NCBI GenBank assembly: GCA_001829625.1
Contig: MIBW01000100.1
Span: forward strand, 1 to 45,670
Direction: 5' to 3'
Length of the DNA stretch: 45,670 nt
Source of the DNA: Sulfurimonas sp. GWF2_37_8
GTDB lineage: Bacteria > Campylobacterota > Campylobacteria > Campylobacterales > Sulfurimonadaceae
Shown here: one piece after another, positions 42,239 through 45,670 of the stretch
How positions within the stretch are numbered: position 1 is the stretch's first letter
How the letters are laid out: every line of letters begins with the position of its first letter
The notes under the pieces: model-generated
What the model was told of the DNA's origin: nothing
Databases searched by the model: none
What the model saw: only the letters and a program-made list of their open reading frames with translations
Program-made: the position numbers and the translations under genes

Positions 42239-43918
42239 ATGATAAAAAATATACTCCATACACTTGAACCTATGTTGGTAGGGTATCTGAGAAAAAACAG
42301 ATATACGAAAAAAGAGTTTTTTCAAGATAGTCTCTCAGGTTTGAGTGTTGCTATTGTCGCCCTTCCTCTGGCCATGGCTATTGCTATTGCATCAAACCTT
42401 CCTCCTGAGCGAGGTCTTTTTACTGCAATAGTTGCAGGATTTCTCATCTCAGCGCTGGGTGGAAGCCGCTTTCAGATAGGTGGTCCTACAGCTGCGTTTA
42501 TTGTGACGGTTGCTCTTGTTGCGATGAAACATGGGTATGAGGGTTTGGTGATTGCTACGATGATGGCAGGAGTTATACTTGTTGTGATGTCACTTCTGCG
42601 CGCAGGTGAGCTTATAAAGTTTATCCCTTATCCCGTTATTATAGGTTTTACTTCAGGCATAGCCTTGCTGATAGTTTTTTCTCAGCTCAAGGATTTTTTT
42701 GGACTCACTATAGAGAATATGCCGCCAGATTTTATCGATAAACTCATCCTATACGTTACACATATAGGTGAAACAAATTTTTTCGCTCTCTCTATAGCGC
42801 TTCTGAGTATCTATGTTACTTTTTATGTACGCAAAAACTATCCTGCTATCCCCGCTCCAATAGTAGTGGTTACTTTTTCTGCTTTGCTAGTTTGGATTTT
42901 TGGTCTTCCTGTAGATACGATAGAGAGCCGTTTTGGTGAAATTCCTTCTATGCTTCCGAGTCCGAGTTTTCCTGAACTGACTTTTGAGAAGATGAGGCTT
43001 CTCTTTCCTGATGCGATGACGATAGCGCTGCTGGCAGCTATTGAGTCTCTGCTCTCAGCGGTAGTAGCAGATGGCATGAGCGGTACAAAACACAAATCAA
43101 ATACAGAACTTTTTGGTCAAGGTATCGCAAATATCGCTTCATCTATCTTCGGCGGACTTCCTGCAACAGGAGCTATCGCTAGAACTGCGACAAATGTAAA
43201 AGCAGGTGCTATCTCCCCGATATCGGGTATCATGCACGCTTTGTGGCTGCTTGTGTTTATGATGCTTCTTGCACCGCTTATCGTGAAGATTCCTTTGGCA
43301 GCTTTGAGCGCTATACTGATAGTCGTTGCTTGGAATATGGCAGAGATAAAACATCTCAAATCCATCGTCAAAGCACCTGCGGCAGATATTGGTGTTTTGT
43401 TTGTGACGTTTGCCTTAACGGTACTTGTAGATCTCAATATCGCTATTCAAGCAGGTATCTCTCTTGCATCAATACTTTTTATAAACTCTATGATGAAATC
43501 CACAAAAATACGTGCTTACAGCGAAGATGAAGAGACGGATGATCCGGATTCGATTGTGAAAAAAGTTATTCCAAAAGGAGTGGAAGTTTATGAACTTGAT
43601 GGACCTCTGTTTTTTGGTATCTCTGAAAAACTCGTCGATACACTTATTTCCTTTGAGACGATGCCGGATGTTTTTATCCTAAGGCTCAGACATGTACCGA
43701 TGATAGATGCCGCAGGGCTTCACTCTCTTGAAGTGCTCAATGAAAGGTTGCGCCAAAACAATGCAACGCTTATTCTCTCAGGAGTACATAAGAATGTACA
43801 TATTTACTTACAAAAAACAAAACTTGATAAAAAGATAGGCGAAGAAAATATACTTAACCACATCGATAAAGCACTCAAGCGTTCAGAGGTGATTCTTAAG
43901 CAAAAACTTTCTTCGTAG
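42239..43918 (+). CDS. SulP-family anion transporter with STAS domain
   Basis: 559 residues. SLC26/SulP architecture: ~14 hydrophobic helices up to residue ~420 with FFQDSLSGLSVAIVALPLAMAIAIASNLPPERGLFTAIVAGF, FQIGGPTAAFIVTVALV and GGLPATGAIARTATNVKAGAISPISGIMHAL, then a cytoplasmic STAS domain (VEVYELDGPLFFGISEKLVD ... LRLRHVPMIDAAGLHSLEVL). SulP proteins carry sulfate, bicarbonate or dicarboxylates; in a CO2-fixing organism bicarbonate is an attractive substrate, but none is shown. Divergent from the Sel1-nhaA unit. Confidence 0.92.
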   Translation: MIKNILHTLEPMLVGYLRKNRYTKKEFFQDSLSGLSVAIVALPLAMAIAIASNLPPERGLFTAIVAGFLISALGGSRFQIGGPTAAFIVTVALVAMKHGYEGLVIATMMAGVILVVMSLLRAGELIKFIPYPVIIGFTSGIALLIVFSQLKDFFGLTIENMPPDFIDKLILYVTHIGETNFFALSIALLSIYVTFYVRKNYPAIPAPIVVVTFSALLVWIFGLPVDTIESRFGEIPSMLPSPSFPELTFEKMRLLFPDAMTIALLAAIESLLSAVVADGMSGTKHKSNTELFGQGIANIASSIFGGLPATGAIARTATNVKAGAISPISGIMHALWLLVFMMLLAPLIVKIPLAALSAILIVVAWNMAEIKHLKSIVKAPAADIGVLFVTFALTVLVDLNIAIQAGISLASILFINSMMKSTKIRAYSEDEETDDPDSIVKKVIPKGVEVYELDGPLFFGISEKLVDTLISFETMPDVFILRLRHVPMIDAAGLHSLEVLNERLRQNNATLILSGVHKNVHIYLQKTKLDKKIGEENILNHIDKALKRSEVILKQKLSS

Positions 43919-43942
43919 ATAATAAGGGGAGGGGAAGGAACT

Positions 43943-45493
43943 TTATTCCCACTCGATAGTTGCTGGTGGTTTAGAACTGATGTCATAAACAACGCGGTTG
44001 ATACCATCAACTTCATTGATGATTCTTCTAGAAATTCTTTCAAGAAGTGTGTGTGGTAAATGCGCAAAAGTTGCTGTCATACCATCAACTGCCTCTACAA
44101 CTCTTACACAAATTGTATTGTCATAAGTACGATTATCACCCATTACACCTACTGATTTGACATTTAAGAGCACTGCAAATGCTTGCCATGTTTTCGCATA
44201 ATATCCGCTAGCTTTGAGTTCATCTAATAAGATGACATCTGCTTCACGAAGGAGCGTCAAATCAGGAACATTTACATCACCCATAATGCGGATAGCAAGA
44301 CCAGGTCCAGGGAATGGATGACGGTTAATCATAGACTCAGGAAGTCCTAGTTCAAGCCCGATTTTGCGTACTTCATCTTTAAAAAGCTCACGTAATGGTT
44401 CAATAAGTTCAAAGTCCATCCAATCAGGTAAACCACCAACATTATGGTGTGATTTGATAACTTCAGATGGACCATTTACGGAGATAGATTCGATAACGTC
44501 AGGATAAAGTGTCCCTTGCGCTAAAAATTTAATACCGTCATGTTTTTTTGCTTCTTTTTCAAACTCTTCTATAAATGTGTGTCCGATGATCTTGCGTTTT
44601 TGTTCTGGATCTGAAATACCTGCAAGTTTACCTAAGAAATTATCTACCGCATCTACTGTGATGAGAGGTGTTTTAAGATTGATTTTAAAGACTTCTTCAA
44701 CCTGCTCTCTTTCGCCTTTTCTCAAAAGTCCATTATCTACAAATACAGGAATAAGCTGATCACCAATTGCCTCATACAACAAAGCAGCAACAACAGAACT
44801 GTCAACACCACCACTTAAGCCACAGAGAACTTTACCTGTGCCTACTTTTTCACGAATAATTTTTATCTGCTCTTTTAAGAAATGTTCCATTTTCCATTTT
44901 TCAGTAACACCACAAATATTTTTTGCAAAGTTACGAAGCATCAAATAACCCTCTTCTGAGTGTTGTACCTCAGGGTGGTACTGCATCGCATAAACACGTT
45001 TTTCTTCATTCGCAATAGCCGCAAACGGAGAGTTTTCAGAAACTGCTATCGGCGTAAAACCTTCTGGAAGTACATCTACTTTGTCGCTATGACTCATCCA
45101 TACAACACGTCCATCATCACAATCTTTCAGTAAAGGTGAACAATTTTCTCCTGCGTTTAATATCTGTAGTTCTGCTTTTCCATATTCATGATGGTCTGAG
45201 CGCACAACACTGCCACCAAAGTCCACAGCGATTCTTTGCATACCGTAACAGATACCTAAAACAGGAATACCCATAGTATAAATACCCTGATCTACTTCGT
45301 ATGCATCTTTGTTATATACAGAAGACGGACCACCACTCAGGATAACACCTTTTGGGTTTTTTGCCTTGATATCCGCAATTGAAGTATGATAAGGAAGAAT
45401 TTCACAATAAATCTTATCTTCACGCAAACGACGTGCGATAAGTTGTGTATATTGAGAGCCAAAGTCTAAAACTATGATGCTAACATTTGTCAT
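43943..45493 (-). CDS. guaA: GMP synthase (glutamine-hydrolysing)
   Basis: 516 residues, converts XMP to GMP. Class I amidotransferase domain (residues ~1-195: [28 protein letters not shown] with the catalytic Cys, [13 protein letters not shown] with His/Glu), ATP pyrophosphatase domain ([18 protein letters not shown]-loop near 225) and the C-terminal dimer domain ending [10 protein letters not shown]-type motifs such as [18 protein letters not shown] are also present. AAAAGG lies seven bases before the ATG at 45493, and a minus-strand TATACT is at 45532-45537. Confidence 0.97.
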   Translation of the reverse strand: MTNVSIIVLDFGSQYTQLIARRLREDKIYCEILPYHTSIADIKAKNPKGVILSGGPSSVYNKDAYEVDQGIYTMGIPVLGICYGMQRIAVDFGGSVVRSDHHEYGKAELQILNAGENCSPLLKDCDDGRVVWMSHSDKVDVLPEGFTPIAVSENSPFAAIANEEKRVYAMQYHPEVQHSEEGYLMLRNFAKNICGVTEKWKMEHFLKEQIKIIREKVGTGKVLCGLSGGVDSSVVAALLYEAIGDQLIPVFVDNGLLRKGEREQVEEVFKINLKTPLITVDAVDNFLGKLAGISDPEQKRKIIGHTFIEEFEKEAKKHDGIKFLAQGTLYPDVIESISVNGPSEVIKSHHNVGGLPDWMDFELIEPLRELFKDEVRKIGLELGLPESMINRHPFPGPGLAIRIMGDVNVPDLTLLREADVILLDELKASGYYAKTWQAFAVLLNVKSVGVMGDNRTYDNTICVRVVEAVDGMTATFAHLPHTLLERISRRIINEVDGINRVVYDISSKPPATIEWE

Positions 45494-45531
45494 ATGAATG
45501 CCTTTTGTAGGAGGGTTAAGTTGAATTTAAT

Positions 45532-45537
45532 AGTATA
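45532..45537 (-). promoter_or_regulatory. -10 box of guaA
   Basis: TATACT on the minus strand, about 39 bases ahead of the guaA ATG; transcription is expected near 45525. No guanine-type riboswitch motif is evident in the short leader. Confidence 0.4.
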
Positions 45538-45558
45538 AAAAGAATGATACAACAACTT

Positions 45559-45598
45559 AGATTAAAGAGTCTTTTAATGAATAGACTCCTTTGAATCT
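45559..45598. terminator. Imperfect 14-pair hairpin upstream of guaA
   Basis: AGATT pairs with AATCT, AAA with TTT and GAGTCT with AGACTC around a ten-base loop (TTTAATGAAT). It is upstream of the guaA promoter and could end a minus-strand gene lying beyond the right edge. No U-run follows on either strand, so it might instead be an unrelated structured element. Confidence 0.35.
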
Positions 45599-45670
45599 TA
45601 TACCATCCACAAATAACTAAACTATCGGAACACTATTTGCTTTATCACTACATGGCAAAAGCAATAACAA

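Larger units (their letters stand above)
2636..45158. repeat. Dispersed heptamer TGCGTTT/AAACGCA, ~65-70 copies
   Basis: Found at many sites, for example 2636, 4605, 5994, 6573, 7433, 9857, 10095, 16411, 18846, 22484, 24374, 27921, 31000 (intergenic), 32912 (intergenic), 36276, 38387, 40063, 41221, 42493, 45152. Both orientations are about equally common (by eye, ~36 as TGCGTTT and ~31 as AAACGCA on the plus strand), and all three codon frames are used (GCG-TTT, TGC-GTT-T, CGT-TT; AAC-GCA, ACG-CA, AAA-CGC). The base before TGCGTTT is C in more than half. Base composition alone predicts about five to six. Counts are manual and may be off by a few. Confidence 0.75.

Noticed and set aside
1-45670. 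Mobile elements, prophage or CRISPR arrays
   Set aside because: No transposase, integrase, phage or Cas-like protein and no regularly spaced direct repeat was seen; the TGCGTTT motif is dispersed, not arrayed.

Overview
The window is an AT-rich, densely coding chromosome segment from a member of the Campylobacterota, most like Sulfurimonas or a close relative. The evidence is gene order known from Helicobacter and Campylobacter (purD-RDD-lptD-pnp; uvrD-truB-csrA-ispE-smpB; nif3-flgZ-like-waaA; ffh-rpsP-khpA-rimM-trmD-rplS), a signal-peptide-like extension on AtpE, and a two-subunit ATP citrate lyase (AclB/AclA), the marker of the reductive TCA cycle in autotrophic members of this phylum. I see no insertion sequence, prophage or CRISPR array. 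Almost everything is core metabolism; the accessory parts are the pseudopilin/adhesin locus at the left edge and a few poorly characterised genes.

Layout. 1-5032 (minus): a coupled operon of a large secreted Calx-beta/lectin-like protein followed by two pseudopilins, the last cut by the window edge. 5033-5616: the only long non-coding stretch, with the adhesin promoter and leader inverted repeats and, in front of purD, a ~206-nt RNA candidate with its own TATAAT box and a 16-bp closing stem, best explained as 6S RNA. 5617-12348: purD, an RDD membrane protein, lptD, a phosphoribosyltransferase-like gene and pnp. 12492-14956: atpE with terminator, tRNA-Leu(GAG), and a membrane diguanylate cyclase. 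15112-17067: cysK, a PabC-like lyase and an SspB-like small protein. 17119-18021 (minus): a LysR regulator. 18158-27350: one long plus-strand run (uvrD, truB, csrA, ispE, smpB, M23 peptidase, TPR protein, nif3-like, flgZ-like, waaA, rluA-like). 27427-30944: ffh and the rpsP-rplS translation operon. 31092-32854: a PabA/TrpG amidotransferase and a GT-C-like membrane protein. 32941-36090: aclB-aclA. 36241-38270: a pseudopilin converging on a DUF4139 protein. 38337-40510: a DUF819 transporter with an Ala-Glu-type epimerase. 40513-42120 (minus): Sel1 protein and nhaA. 42239-43918: a SulP transporter. 43943-45493 (minus): guaA.

The genes fit a free-living Gram-negative autotroph: carbon fixation (ACL, possibly SulP as anion or bicarbonate importer), outer-membrane biogenesis (LptD, WaaA), wall peptide recycling (epimerase plus DUF819), flagellar and c-di-GMP control (CsrA, FlgZ-like, GGDEF protein) and surface attachment (pseudopilins plus adhesin).

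The most unexpected signal is not a gene. The 7-mer TGCGTTT/AAACGCA occurs about 65-70 times by eye count, in both orientations, in all reading frames and also between genes, roughly ten times more than base composition predicts. It behaves like a DNA-uptake-type or other genome-scale signal and deserves a whole-genome test.
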